Part shown: positions 8,104-15,141 of the stretch, piece by piece | Layout of the letters: each line of letters opens with the position of its first letter | Position numbering within the stretch: the stretch's first letter is position 1 | Position numbers and translations under genes: made by a program | Source: CAVSWN01 sp046728115 | Lineage (GTDB): Bacteria > Acidobacteriota > Vicinamibacteria > Vicinamibacterales > CAVVIG01 | Direction of reading: 5' to 3' | Length of the DNA: 19,001 nucleotides | Assembly: GCA_046728115.1 (NCBI GenBank) | Contig: JBKPDW010000424.1 | Span: 1 to 19,001 of the forward strand | Notes under the pieces: generated by a model | The model's input: the letters and a program-made list of their open reading frames with translations, nothing else | Database searches by the model: none | What the model was told of the DNA's origin: nothing

Positions 8104-8522
8104 CGATCCTGTTTCCTGATCAACCCCGATCGCTCCACGACGAGCCGCTCACCGGATCGGATCGATCCGAAGCCCGCTGCGTCGAGCGCGACGACCGGGA
8201 ATGATTTGCCGTACATGACGTCTGCGACAATCGACGCCAGCGCGAAGAATGAATCGACACCCGTCGTCAGGATCGCGGCTGGTGCCGTTCCGGCGCGCAC
8301 CGCTTCGAGGAGCACCGCGGTCGTCGTCGACGATCCTTTGCTGAACGGCACCGCGAGAACACGCCCGGCCGCACAGACGCCCACCAGAGAGTGGTGAGCG
8401 TCGGTGATCTCCCCCGTGCGGAAATCGTAGCCGCCCCAGAACGACAGCGCCTCGCCGCTCACCAGCGCCTCGCCTTCCGCCTGGCCTGGCACGATCGCGC
8501 GGCCTTCTATCACGCGTTCCAT
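8100..8522 (-). CDS. Aconitase X (AcnX) small subunit, swivel domain (DUF126)
   Basis: Predicted 140 residues from the ATG at 8522 (MERVIEGRAIVPGQAEGEAL), the usual AcnX swivel-domain start with the R(x)hvpGxaeGeaL pattern. It continues with LSFWGGYDFRTGEITDAHHS, then VLAVPFSKGSSTTTAVLLEA, whose Ser64/Ser65 sit in the loop that carries the catalytic serine in aconitase-type swivel domains, and ends with GFGSIRSGERLVVE. With the large subunit it should form a dehydratase. Known bacterial two-subunit AcnX enzymes dehydrate cis-3-hydroxy-L-proline, and the archaeal enzyme acts on mevalonate 5-phosphate; which substrate applies here is not evident. Upstream it overlaps the large-subunit gene by 13 nt; downstream its TGA overlaps the E1 ATG. 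An upstream in-frame ATG at 8693 lies within the large-subunit gene and gives a non-family sequence. Confidence 0.92.
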   Translation of the reverse strand: MERVIEGRAIVPGQAEGEALVSGEALSFWGGYDFRTGEITDAHHSLVGVCAAGRVLAVPFSKGSSTTTAVLLEAVRAGTAPAAILTTGVDSFFALASIVADVMYGKSFPVVALDAAGFGSIRSGERLVVERSGLIRKQDR

Positions 8523-9772
8523 GCGGTATCGTCGCGAACCACGCGGCCCTCGACAGCGGAACGGACGCAATCGGCGAGGCTGCCGAATGTCACGTCCGTG
8601 CGCAGCATGCTCGGCGCGTAATACGCGTATTTCGCCGAATTCGTCATCAGCGTCCTGATCTCCGGGGGCAGCATCGGCGACGTGAGAATGCACGTGTCCA
8701 GCGTGATCTCGGCGCCGAACTCGAGTATCGGCGCCAGGACGCCCGCCTCCTGCGCAAGGTCCCGCATCAGACGGCTCGACGTCACGACGAAGTGAACCGC
8801 CGGATGCTTGTGCACGCCGCTCACGAGCGGCGCGAGCTCCTTGAACTCCGCGATCGAAAAGTGGGGGCTTCCGAGAATGACCATGTCCAGTTGATGGCCG
8901 TCCGCGGTCGTCAGCTCGTCGCGGGCCGCGCGCAGAGCGGCGGTCGTGATCTCAATCACGGAATCCGGCGTACGGCCACGAAACGCGCGGTCGAGCGTCG
9001 GCGCCTCAGGAGTGACGCCGACGAGGTGGAACAACGCCACGCGTCCAGATGACGCCACGGCGGCGGCGAAGGCCTTGAGCTGATCCTCGGACGGCCGCAC
9101 GACGAGGTCGCCGACGACAGGCACGCGGTCGCCTGCAAGTTTTCCAACGAGATGGCCGAGCACGGCGAAGAATTGGGCGTCCCGCTGCAATACCGCGGGG
9201 ACATCGACGAGACGCAGCAGCAGCTGACCCGCACGGTTATCGTCGAGATGAAGGCCGGCGGCGGGCACGCGGCCGGTGATGGCGCAGCAGATATCGAGCA
9301 GGTCCGGATAGCGTTCGGTTCGTGCGCCGATGACAGAGTTCGCAAACGCAATGGCGTTCGATTCGCCCCAGGCGATCTGCTGGCCGAACGACGGCCGCAT
9401 CTGCGTTTGGTACGGCGCGCAGGTCCATGTGGGCACGGCGCCCATTTGCTCGTACGCGAGCATCTGTCGGGCGGCCTTCGCCGCCCACTCGGGTGAGACG
9501 GCCCAATCCTTCCATCCGCATTCGTCCACACCTCCGACATTCAGCGACGTCGGCACCGCGACACGGGCACCCAGCGCCGCCAGTCGTTCCGCGAATTCCA
9601 GGGTGGCATCGCCCAGGTAGAGCGTGCTGTCGATATGCGCCTGCGTGATGTCCATCAGCGACGAGGCGCCGTAGACCGGCGCCATCCGCACGAGAATCGA
9701 CATCGCGAGCTGCGCGGCCGGACCATGATCGCCGTCCAGCATCGAACGGTCTCGTGGGGAAAGGACAAGCAT
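8510..9772 (-). CDS. Aconitase X (AcnX) large catalytic subunit (DUF521)
   Basis: Predicted 420 residues from the ATG at 9772 (MLVLSPRDRSMLDGDHG), which matches the family start 'LTxxExxMLxGxxG'. The alternative ATG at 9826 would add 18 non-family residues and run into the divergent amidohydrolase gene. Family marks include AMSILVRMAPVYGA, DITQAHIDSTLYLGD, VPTSLNVGG, a GESNAIAFANSVIGARTER stretch, DICCAITGRVPAAGLH and PHFSIAEFKELAPLV. Cysteines available for an iron-sulfur or single-iron site are Cys85 (DECGW), Cys118 (WTCAPY), Cys162/163 (DICCA) and Cys361 (LDTCIL); which are ligands cannot be told from sequence alone. The protein is cytoplasmic and works with the DUF126 subunit. It is first in the operon acnX-large, acnX-small, E1, membrane protein. 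No proline racemase/epimerase or pyrroline-2-carboxylate reductase, the usual cis-3-hydroxyproline partners, is nearby. Confidence 0.92.
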   Translation of the reverse strand: MLVLSPRDRSMLDGDHGPAAQLAMSILVRMAPVYGASSLMDITQAHIDSTLYLGDATLEFAERLAALGARVAVPTSLNVGGVDECGWKDWAVSPEWAAKAARQMLAYEQMGAVPTWTCAPYQTQMRPSFGQQIAWGESNAIAFANSVIGARTERYPDLLDICCAITGRVPAAGLHLDDNRAGQLLLRLVDVPAVLQRDAQFFAVLGHLVGKLAGDRVPVVGDLVVRPSEDQLKAFAAAVASSGRVALFHLVGVTPEAPTLDRAFRGRTPDSVIEITTAALRAARDELTTADGHQLDMVILGSPHFSIAEFKELAPLVSGVHKHPAVHFVVTSSRLMRDLAQEAGVLAPILEFGAEITLDTCILTSPMLPPEIRTLMTNSAKYAYYAPSMLRTDVTFGSLADCVRSAVEGRVVRDDTAWNA

Positions 9773-9799
9773 CTTGAACGTTGCAGGAGCGACCCTTTC

Positions 9800-9807
9800 A
9801 CTATAAT
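9800..9807. promoter_or_regulatory. Shared, symmetric -10 box for divergent AcnX and amidohydrolase genes
   Basis: The eight bases ACTATAAT contain TATAAT on the plus strand (9802-9807) and TATAGT on the minus strand (9805-9800). Plus-strand transcription would begin close to the ATG at 9814, only six bases after the box, giving a leaderless amidohydrolase mRNA. Minus-strand transcription would give AcnX a leader of about 20 nt. The -35 boxes are poor (TTGCAG at 9781-9786 on plus, 15-nt spacer). Called from sequence only. Confidence 0.45.
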
Positions 9808-9813
9808 CCGCCC

Positions 9814-11091
9814 ATGCGAACCCCATCCATCGTGCTGATCGTCGCTCTCATGGGTGCGCTGGCGTGGGATCTCGCCGCGCAGGGACAACGCGGGCGAGAC
9901 GATGCAAGTGCGCCGGTGACGATCCTGAAACCTGCCCGTGTCTTCGACGGCGACATGATGCACGAAGGCTGGGCCGTTCGAGTAAAAGGCGAGCGGATCG
10001 ATGCGGTCGGACCCGATGCAGGCACCGCGGCGGCCGGCAGGACGATCGATCTGCCGGGCGCGACGTTGACGCCCGGCCTCGTCGAAGGACACTCGCACGT
10101 GCTGCTGCACGCCTACAGCGAAACGTCATGGAACGATCAGGTGTCGCGCGAAGGTCTAGCGCTGCGCGTGGCCCGCGCGACCAATCATCTCCGATCGACG
10201 CTGATGGCGGGATTTACGACCATCCGCGACCTTGGAACCGAAGGTGCCCAGTACGCGGACGTGGAGCTGAAACAGGCCGTCAATCAGGGCATCATTCCGG
10301 GTCCGCGGATGCTGGTTGCGACGAAGGCGATCGTGGCCACGGGCAGCTATCAACCGCATACGTTCGTGCTCGAATGGAACATCCCGCAGGGCGCCGAAGA
10401 GGCCGACGGCATCGACAGCCTCACACGCGTCGTCCGTGACCAGATTGGCAAAGGCGCTGACTGGATCAAGCTGTACGGCGATTACCGGTGGGGCCCGCTG
10501 CCGGGATCCCATCCAACGTTCTCGGCGGACGAAATGAAGCTGGCGGTCGAAACCGCCGGGAGTGCGGGCGTTCCCGTGGCGGTTCACGCGAACACCGCCG
10601 AAGGTATGCGACGGGCGGCGCTCGCGGGCGCCGCGTCGATCGAACACGGCGGCGAAGGGACGCCCGAGATCTTCAAGCTGATGGCGGAGCATCGGGTAGC
10701 GCTCTGCCCGACGATCACGGCCGGCGCCGGCCCGTGGCCGCCGGCTGGAGGGCTGAACTCGCCAGCCATCGAACGTAAGCGCGCGAGCCTGAAGGCCGCG
10801 ATCGACGCGGGCGTGGCGATCATCAGCGGCAGTGATGTCGGCACATTCCCCCATGGCGACAACGCGCGCGAACTCGAGGCCATGGTTGCCCTAGGCATGT
10901 CTCCCCCCGCGGCGCTCAAAAGCGCCACGTCGGTTGCCGCCAGAGTGCTGCGCATGGAGACCGAGATCGGTCACGTGAAACAGGGACTCTTCGCCGATCT
11001 TGTTGCGTTCGACGGCGATCCCACGAAGGACATTGCGGCACTCAGGCGAGTGAAGTTCGTGATGAAGGGGGGGACGGTCTACAGGCAGTAG
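9814..11091 (+). CDS. Exported metal-dependent amidohydrolase (imidazolonepropionase/Xaa-Pro dipeptidase-like)
   Basis: Predicted 425 residues. The ATG at 9814 is chosen over an in-frame ATG at 9781 because it starts a clean signal peptide (MRTPSIVLIVALMGALAWDLAAQ) and directly follows a TATAAT box. Beta-sandwich parts flank a TIM-barrel of the amidohydrolase superfamily. Metal ligands are His93 and His95 in EGHSHV, the carboxylated lysine Lys219 in WIKLYGD, His258 in VAVHANT, His278 in SIEHGGEG, and Asp341 in SGSDVG. This binuclear subtype I arrangement is common in secreted peptidase-like amidohydrolases of Acidobacteriota that cleave Xaa-Pro or other peptide-like amides; the exact substrate is not evident. 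The gene ends with LGMSPPAALKSAT...GLFADLVAFDGDP, the family's C-terminal signature. It is divergent from AcnX and convergent with the DUF5916 gene (22-bp gap). Confidence 0.92.
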   Translation: MRTPSIVLIVALMGALAWDLAAQGQRGRDDASAPVTILKPARVFDGDMMHEGWAVRVKGERIDAVGPDAGTAAAGRTIDLPGATLTPGLVEGHSHVLLHAYSETSWNDQVSREGLALRVARATNHLRSTLMAGFTTIRDLGTEGAQYADVELKQAVNQGIIPGPRMLVATKAIVATGSYQPHTFVLEWNIPQGAEEADGIDSLTRVVRDQIGKGADWIKLYGDYRWGPLPGSHPTFSADEMKLAVETAGSAGVPVAVHANTAEGMRRAALAGAASIEHGGEGTPEIFKLMAEHRVALCPTITAGAGPWPPAGGLNSPAIERKRASLKAAIDAGVAIISGSDVGTFPHGDNARELEAMVALGMSPPAALKSATSVAARVLRMETEIGHVKQGLFADLVAFDGDPTKDIAALRRVKFVMKGGTVYRQ

Positions 11092-11113
11092 GGCGTTGGC
11101 TCCCTGACCCCCT

Positions 11114-13636
11114 CTAATAATTGAGCCAATAAGCGAGCTTCACGAGGAACACGTTGTGCGATGGGATGTTGAACACGCGCCCGAAGTCGCGATCGAAGCG
11201 GACATCGCCGTAGGTATCGGATCCCTCGCGCGATTGTTGCCACACGACGAACAGCGTTGAGCCCGGTTTGTATTCCCACCGCAGCACGTTGGTCGACCGG
11301 AACGACTTGTAGTTGAAATCCGGATTGCCGTCATACGCAAACGGAGCGTAGCGGCTGTCGTACACCGGATTCCTGCCGTCGATAAGCTCCCTGAAGTTCA
11401 GATAGTTGCCTCCCGACACGAATGGCTGCGCGTAGAGCTGCAACGAGAGGTTCGGCGTCATCGTGTAGTCGAACCTCCCGGTCAACGCGAACGTCGTCTG
11501 ATCGAGGTGCCCGAACACGTAGTGATCTTTCGAATCGGTGACGTTGTCCGTCCACTGCGAATCCCAGATCCCGCGGTTCACGCGGAAGCCGGTCACGACG
11601 GTCAGCGACGGCTTGGGGCGGTAGGTGAGCGTGCTTTCGTGGTCGAAAAACGACGAGCGAATGCCGTCCCAGCCATGCCCGAGAAAGAAGCTCAGGAACA
11701 CCCGCTTGCGGTTGTCCGTGTTGAACCACGACCAGAAGTTGTTGAAGCCTTCGGAAATTCCAGCCGGCCCGCCGCGGGTCATGCGATCGTCAATCGTCGC
11801 AGCGTTGAGGCTGAACCCGCCGCCAGCTTCCCAGTTGTTCACGAACATGACGTTTCCGTTGATGTTGCCGCCGTTCACGAGCCTGTCGCCGTCGAAGTTC
11901 CAGGCCGAGTACTCGTTGACGTTGAGATAACGGCTGCGGAACCATCTGTTCGGGACCTCGCTGCGGAACTGGATCCAGTTTGTGATCCATCGCTCGTCGG
12001 CGCGGCGGAGGAAACCGATGTCGTTGAGATCGAAGCCCGGCGTCTTGAAGCCGATCTGCGAGTTGAACCGAAGCCGTTGGCCGCCGATCCTGCCGACGCC
12101 GATGCGGCCGCTCATCCCATCGAGCGACGTGGCGGTCGGATCTTCGTGGAAGGACGTCGCGTCCGGCCGCTGGTAAAAGTGCCGGCTGTTTTCCTGCACC
12201 AGTTCCATCGCCGTGGCGCTGCCCCGCAACGTGCTCCCCGCAAGATACCCGGTCAGGTTGTACCGCGATTTGAACCGCACGTCGAAGTCGGCGCCGCCCG
12301 TGAACGCGTTTCCAGGAAGCGTCTGCAGAGCGTCAGGCAGTTTGCGATTGGTGGACGTGACAACGAAACCGAAAGATGACTGATTGGTGAACTCGCGACG
12401 GACCCGCCCGACCAGGTAATTCGTCAGTGGCTCCACGGGCTGATCGAATGTGCGCGCGCCGTCGAACACCGCTGCCTGTTCTTCCTGCGTGACCGCATTC
12501 AACACGCCGATCGAGAACTTCCCGACGCGACCGGTCAGTTTCGCGGCGCCGAGAATCGTCGTCTGCGCCGAGTAATCCGTGTAGATGGCGTCGCCGCTCG
12601 GCAGGCTGTCGGTGCCCTGAGGCGAGCGCCCAATCCGGCGCGAATAAAAGAGCGAGCAGGGACCGTCGAAGCAATCCGAATCGAACTTGAAGGTGCCGGA
12701 TCCCTCGATGAAGAACGGCCGCTGCTCTTTGAAGAATGTCTCGAACGCGCTCAGGTTCACGACTGCCGGATCGGCTTCCACCTGTCCGAAATCCGGATTG
12801 ATGGTCGTCGTGAGCATCAACCCCGGCGTAAGCGCGTACTTCATGTCGAGGCCGAACGCGCCCGACGGTGCCCTTTCGTTGACCAGCGGATTGCCGTCGG
12901 TCGGCTGTTCCGTGAGCTGGGCGACCGTGTAGGGCACGATCTGAAGCCGCTTCGGCGACCCGTTCATCGTCAGCCCACCGAGATCCCCGAACGACGAGAC
13001 GTAGCCGTTGGCGCTTCGCGCCAGGAGCGGCCACGTCGAGGTCTCGTTCAGCCGTCCGATCTCACGGGCGACCGCAAACCCGAACATGGTTGAGGGCGAT
13101 CGATTGAAGCGCAGCTGTGAAAACGGAATTTTGAAATCCGCGGTCCAGCCGGTGCTGTCTTGCGTGACCTTCACGTCCCACACCGCGTCCCAGCTGTCGT
13201 CGCGGCTGTTGTCGTTGAACCAATAGCGGTCCTGTTTTACGCCCGCAGGGTTGACCGCAAACTCGTACGCGGTGCGGTGGTCGTGATAAGAGTCCACGAA
13301 TACGCGGATCCAGTCCGAGGGCGAATTGGCATCGCGGCGCGTCAGGTAGCCCAGGACGTGATCGGGCTCCGTATCGAAGGCATGGACTCGAACGTAGAGC
13401 GTCGATTCGTCATATGCGACGCGGAATTCAGTCCGTTGACTGGGCTTGCCGCCTTCTTCGGGTTCGCGTTGAACGAACGCGTCGACCGGGTCGATCCGTC
13501 CCCAGATGTCTTCGCTCAACTCGCCGTTGACACGCACCGCCGCTTGCGGCTGCGTCTGGGCATCGGCCACCGATACGGCGTCGACGCGCGGCGTCGACAC
13601 ACCGATGTAAGCAGCAAATGCGAGCGCGACAAGCAT
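11114..13636 (-). CDS. CBM9-like plus DUF5916 outer-membrane beta-barrel protein
   Basis: Predicted 840 residues with an N-terminal signal sequence (MLVALAFAAYIGVSTPRVDA). Residues from about 35 to 225 look like a family-9 carbohydrate-binding domain (VNGELSEDIWGRIDPVDAF, RVAYDESTLYVRVHAFD, WTADFKIPFSQLRF). The rest is DUF5916, with its signature around residues 280-320 (NPDFGQVEADPAVVNLSAFE, FFKEQRPFFIEGSGTF). It then becomes a long run of alternating polar/aromatic strands ending KLAYWLNY, with a terminal aromatic residue as in outer-membrane barrels. Members often occur near TonB-dependent receptors or peptidases and are usually annotated as hydrolases or carbohydrate-binding proteins, but no activity is established to my knowledge. 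One Cys pair (DSDCFDGPC) may form a disulfide. It is divergent from the sulfurtransferase gene across a 74-bp gap. Confidence 0.9.
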   Translation of the reverse strand: MLVALAFAAYIGVSTPRVDAVSVADAQTQPQAAVRVNGELSEDIWGRIDPVDAFVQREPEEGGKPSQRTEFRVAYDESTLYVRVHAFDTEPDHVLGYLTRRDANSPSDWIRVFVDSYHDHRTAYEFAVNPAGVKQDRYWFNDNSRDDSWDAVWDVKVTQDSTGWTADFKIPFSQLRFNRSPSTMFGFAVAREIGRLNETSTWPLLARSANGYVSSFGDLGGLTMNGSPKRLQIVPYTVAQLTEQPTDGNPLVNERAPSGAFGLDMKYALTPGLMLTTTINPDFGQVEADPAVVNLSAFETFFKEQRPFFIEGSGTFKFDSDCFDGPCSLFYSRRIGRSPQGTDSLPSGDAIYTDYSAQTTILGAAKLTGRVGKFSIGVLNAVTQEEQAAVFDGARTFDQPVEPLTNYLVGRVRREFTNQSSFGFVVTSTNRKLPDALQTLPGNAFTGGADFDVRFKSRYNLTGYLAGSTLRGSATAMELVQENSRHFYQRPDATSFHEDPTATSLDGMSGRIGVGRIGGQRLRFNSQIGFKTPGFDLNDIGFLRRADERWITNWIQFRSEVPNRWFRSRYLNVNEYSAWNFDGDRLVNGGNINGNVMFVNNWEAGGGFSLNAATIDDRMTRGGPAGISEGFNNFWSWFNTDNRKRVFLSFFLGHGWDGIRSSFFDHESTLTYRPKPSLTVVTGFRVNRGIWDSQWTDNVTDSKDHYVFGHLDQTTFALTGRFDYTMTPNLSLQLYAQPFVSGGNYLNFRELIDGRNPVYDSRYAPFAYDGNPDFNYKSFRSTNVLRWEYKPGSTLFVVWQQSREGSDTYGDVRFDRDFGRVFNIPSHNVFLVKLAYWLNY

Positions 13637-13710
13637 CGACTGGCCTGATTAGACGGGTGTGATGAATCCTTGGTTGGCGAGAACGGTGTCTACGAATGGT
13701 ATCGTACGGG

Positions 13711-14556
13711 ATGCCGTTCACGACGCTTATCTCCACGTCCGCGCTCGCTTTACACATTGGCAATCCCGACTACGCCATCGTCGATTGCCGCTTCAAGCTC
13801 GACGATGCGGGCTGGGGAGAGTTGGACTATGGAACCGCCCATATTCCTGGCGCCGTTTACGCGCACCTCGATCGAGATCTGTCGGGTCCCAGAAGTGGCG
13901 CCAACGGACGCCATCCGCTCCCAGCGCCCGACGTATTTGCTCGAACGCTGAGTCGGCTCGGGATTGCCAGCGGTGTACAGGTTGTCGCCTATGACCAGGA
14001 TGGCGGGATGTACGCAAGCCGCCTGTGGTGGATGCTGCGCTGGATGGGGCACGATGCGGTTGCGGTGCTCGACGGTGGGTTCGCTCGCTGGCGCGTGGAG
14101 GGCAGGATCACGATCAGCGGAAGCGAAACACGGGAGCCGCGCGTCTTCAGCGGCGCACCGCGTCCGGAGATGGCGCTCGACGCCAAGGCCGTGGAATTGC
14201 TGGTCGGTGACAAGTCGTGGCGGCTGGTGGATGCGCGGGCTCCCGAACGGTATCGCGGAGACGTGGAACCGATCGACAAGGTGGCCGGACGGATTCCGGG
14301 CGCCGCGAACTATTTTCATCTCACGAATCTCGATGCCGCGAGATCGTTTCGCACCCCGGAGGAACTGCGCGCGCAGTGGCGCGGAGCGACCGGCGATGTT
14401 CCACCCGATCGAATTGTTTGTTACTGCGGATCGGGCGTTACCGCCTGCCACAATCTGCTCGCGCTCGAGCATGCTGGCATCACAGGCGCGAAGCTGTATC
14501 CCGGATCGTGGAGCGAGTGGTCGAGCGATCCGAAAAGGCCTGTGGAACGTGGATAG
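13711..14556 (+). CDS. sseA: Thiosulfate/3-mercaptopyruvate sulfurtransferase (two rhodanese domains)
   Basis: Predicted 281 residues. It transfers sulfane sulfur from mercaptopyruvate or thiosulfate to cyanide, thiols or protein acceptors in the cytoplasm. The inactive N-terminal rhodanese domain (about 1-130) has IVDCRFKLDDAGWGELDYGT, HIPGAVYAHLDRDLSGP and YDQDGGMYASRLWWMLRWMG. The C-terminal domain (about 150-281) has LVDARAPERYRGDVEPID, GRIPGAANYFHLTNL and the active loop C239-GSGVTA. The CGSGVTA loop is the mercaptopyruvate sulfurtransferase/SseA type. ATG 13711 (MPFTTLIST) is preferred over ATG 13696 because it aligns with the family start 'LVSTxWL'. A TATCGT box lies five bases upstream (13700-13705), again suggesting a very short leader. 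The gene downstream on the other strand is a broken nitronate monooxygenase. Confidence 0.92.
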   Translation: MPFTTLISTSALALHIGNPDYAIVDCRFKLDDAGWGELDYGTAHIPGAVYAHLDRDLSGPRSGANGRHPLPAPDVFARTLSRLGIASGVQVVAYDQDGGMYASRLWWMLRWMGHDAVAVLDGGFARWRVEGRITISGSETREPRVFSGAPRPEMALDAKAVELLVGDKSWRLVDARAPERYRGDVEPIDKVAGRIPGAANYFHLTNLDAARSFRTPEELRAQWRGATGDVPPDRIVCYCGSGVTACHNLLALEHAGITGAKLYPGSWSEWSSDPKRPVERG

Positions 14557-14559
14557 GGA

Positions 14560-14730
14560 TTGGGTTTCCGCTTCCTCCACGATGGACTTGACCACATCGG
14601 CCGCGCGCGGGAGATCATGGATCACGCCGGCGCGTGACACGTCGCCTGCCAATTCGGGACCCGCCACGCGACCCATGCAGGACTGAACGATTGGATGGCG
14701 GATCTTCAGGAGTGTTGTCAGCGATGACAT
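14560..14730 (-). pseudogene. Internally deleted nitronate monooxygenase remnant
   Basis: From the ATG at 14730 the minus strand reads MSSLTTLLKIRHPIVQSCMG and RVAGPELAGDVSRAG, matching the N-terminus of FMN-dependent nitronate monooxygenases (TRLTELLGIRYPIVQAPM, GVAGPELAAAVSNAG). After residue 35 (about base 14626) it jumps to VIHDLPRAADVVKSIVEEAE, which resembles the extreme C-terminus of the same family (GLIHDLPPAAEIV...EAE). About 250-270 residues, including the FMN-barrel and catalytic His region, are missing. The frame then has no stop and runs antisense into the sulfurtransferase gene. GGAG just before the ATG shows that the translation start survives. The remnant occupies the whole gap between sseA and the RidA gene. 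It could also be a misassembly join. Confidence 0.7.
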
Positions 14731-14742
14731 ACTCCACTCATT

Positions 14743-15141
14743 ATGAGTCTCTCACCGACGCACAGTCCTGTTCGCGCGGCCAATCTGCCGGCCCCGGTCG
14801 GCCCGTACTCGCCGGGCATGTCGTTCGAACGCCTGATCTTCGTCTCGGGTCAGGGCGCCACCGATCCGTCAACCGGCCGCCTTGCCGGCGACGACATCGA
14901 GCGCCAGACCGAGCAGTGCCTGAAGAACGTGCAGGCAATTCTCGAGGCTGCAGGGTCTGGGCTGCAGCACGTGCTTCGCTGCGGCGTTTTCCTCGTCGAC
15001 ATGCATGAGTTCGCACGCATGAACGCCGTCTATTCGCGGATGTTCGGCGACCATCGCCCTGCTCGCACAACTGTACAAGTGGCCGCGTTGCCCGGTGAGG
15101 GCCTGCGCGTCGAGATCGACGCGATCGCTTACAGACCTTGA
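14743..15141 (+). CDS. RidA/YjgF-family enamine-imine deaminase
   Basis: Predicted 132 residues, typical for this trimeric cytosolic family. Members hydrolyse reactive 2-aminoacrylate and related imines made by PLP enzymes. It opens APVGPYSPGM (normally GPYSQA), has VSGQGATDPSTGRL (the family's SGQxxxDPxTG), a helix TEQCLKNVQAILEAAGSGLQ, and ends RTTVQVAALPGEGLRVEIDA. Arg108 is the carboxylate-binding arginine and Glu124 the conserved glutamate, so the active site looks intact. No clear Shine-Dalgarno sequence precedes the ATG. Its TGA overlaps the TTG start of the MATE gene (TTGA, 15138-15141), so the two are probably co-translated. Whether it is true RidA or another subfamily is open. Confidence 0.92.
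   Translation: MSLSPTHSPVRAANLPAPVGPYSPGMSFERLIFVSGQGATDPSTGRLAGDDIERQTEQCLKNVQAILEAAGSGLQHVLRCGVFLVDMHEFARMNAVYSRMFGDHRPARTTVQVAALPGEGLRVEIDAIAYRP

Noticed and set aside
9773..9826. Longer AcnX start at 9826 (18 extra residues)
   Set aside because: The extra residues do not fit the family start and would overlap the divergent amidohydrolase ATG and the likely promoter.
11096..11129. Inverted repeat TTGGCTC...GAGCCAA between the convergent amidohydrolase and DUF5916 genes, considered as a bidirectional terminator
   Set aside because: The stem is only 7 bp with a 20-nt loop, overlaps the end of the DUF5916 coding sequence, and has no U-run on either strand.
13750..14559. Extension of the nitronate monooxygenase frame antisense through sseA
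   Set aside because: Family similarity ends at about residue 57; beyond that the frame is the shadow of the sulfurtransferase gene, so only 14560-14730 is kept.
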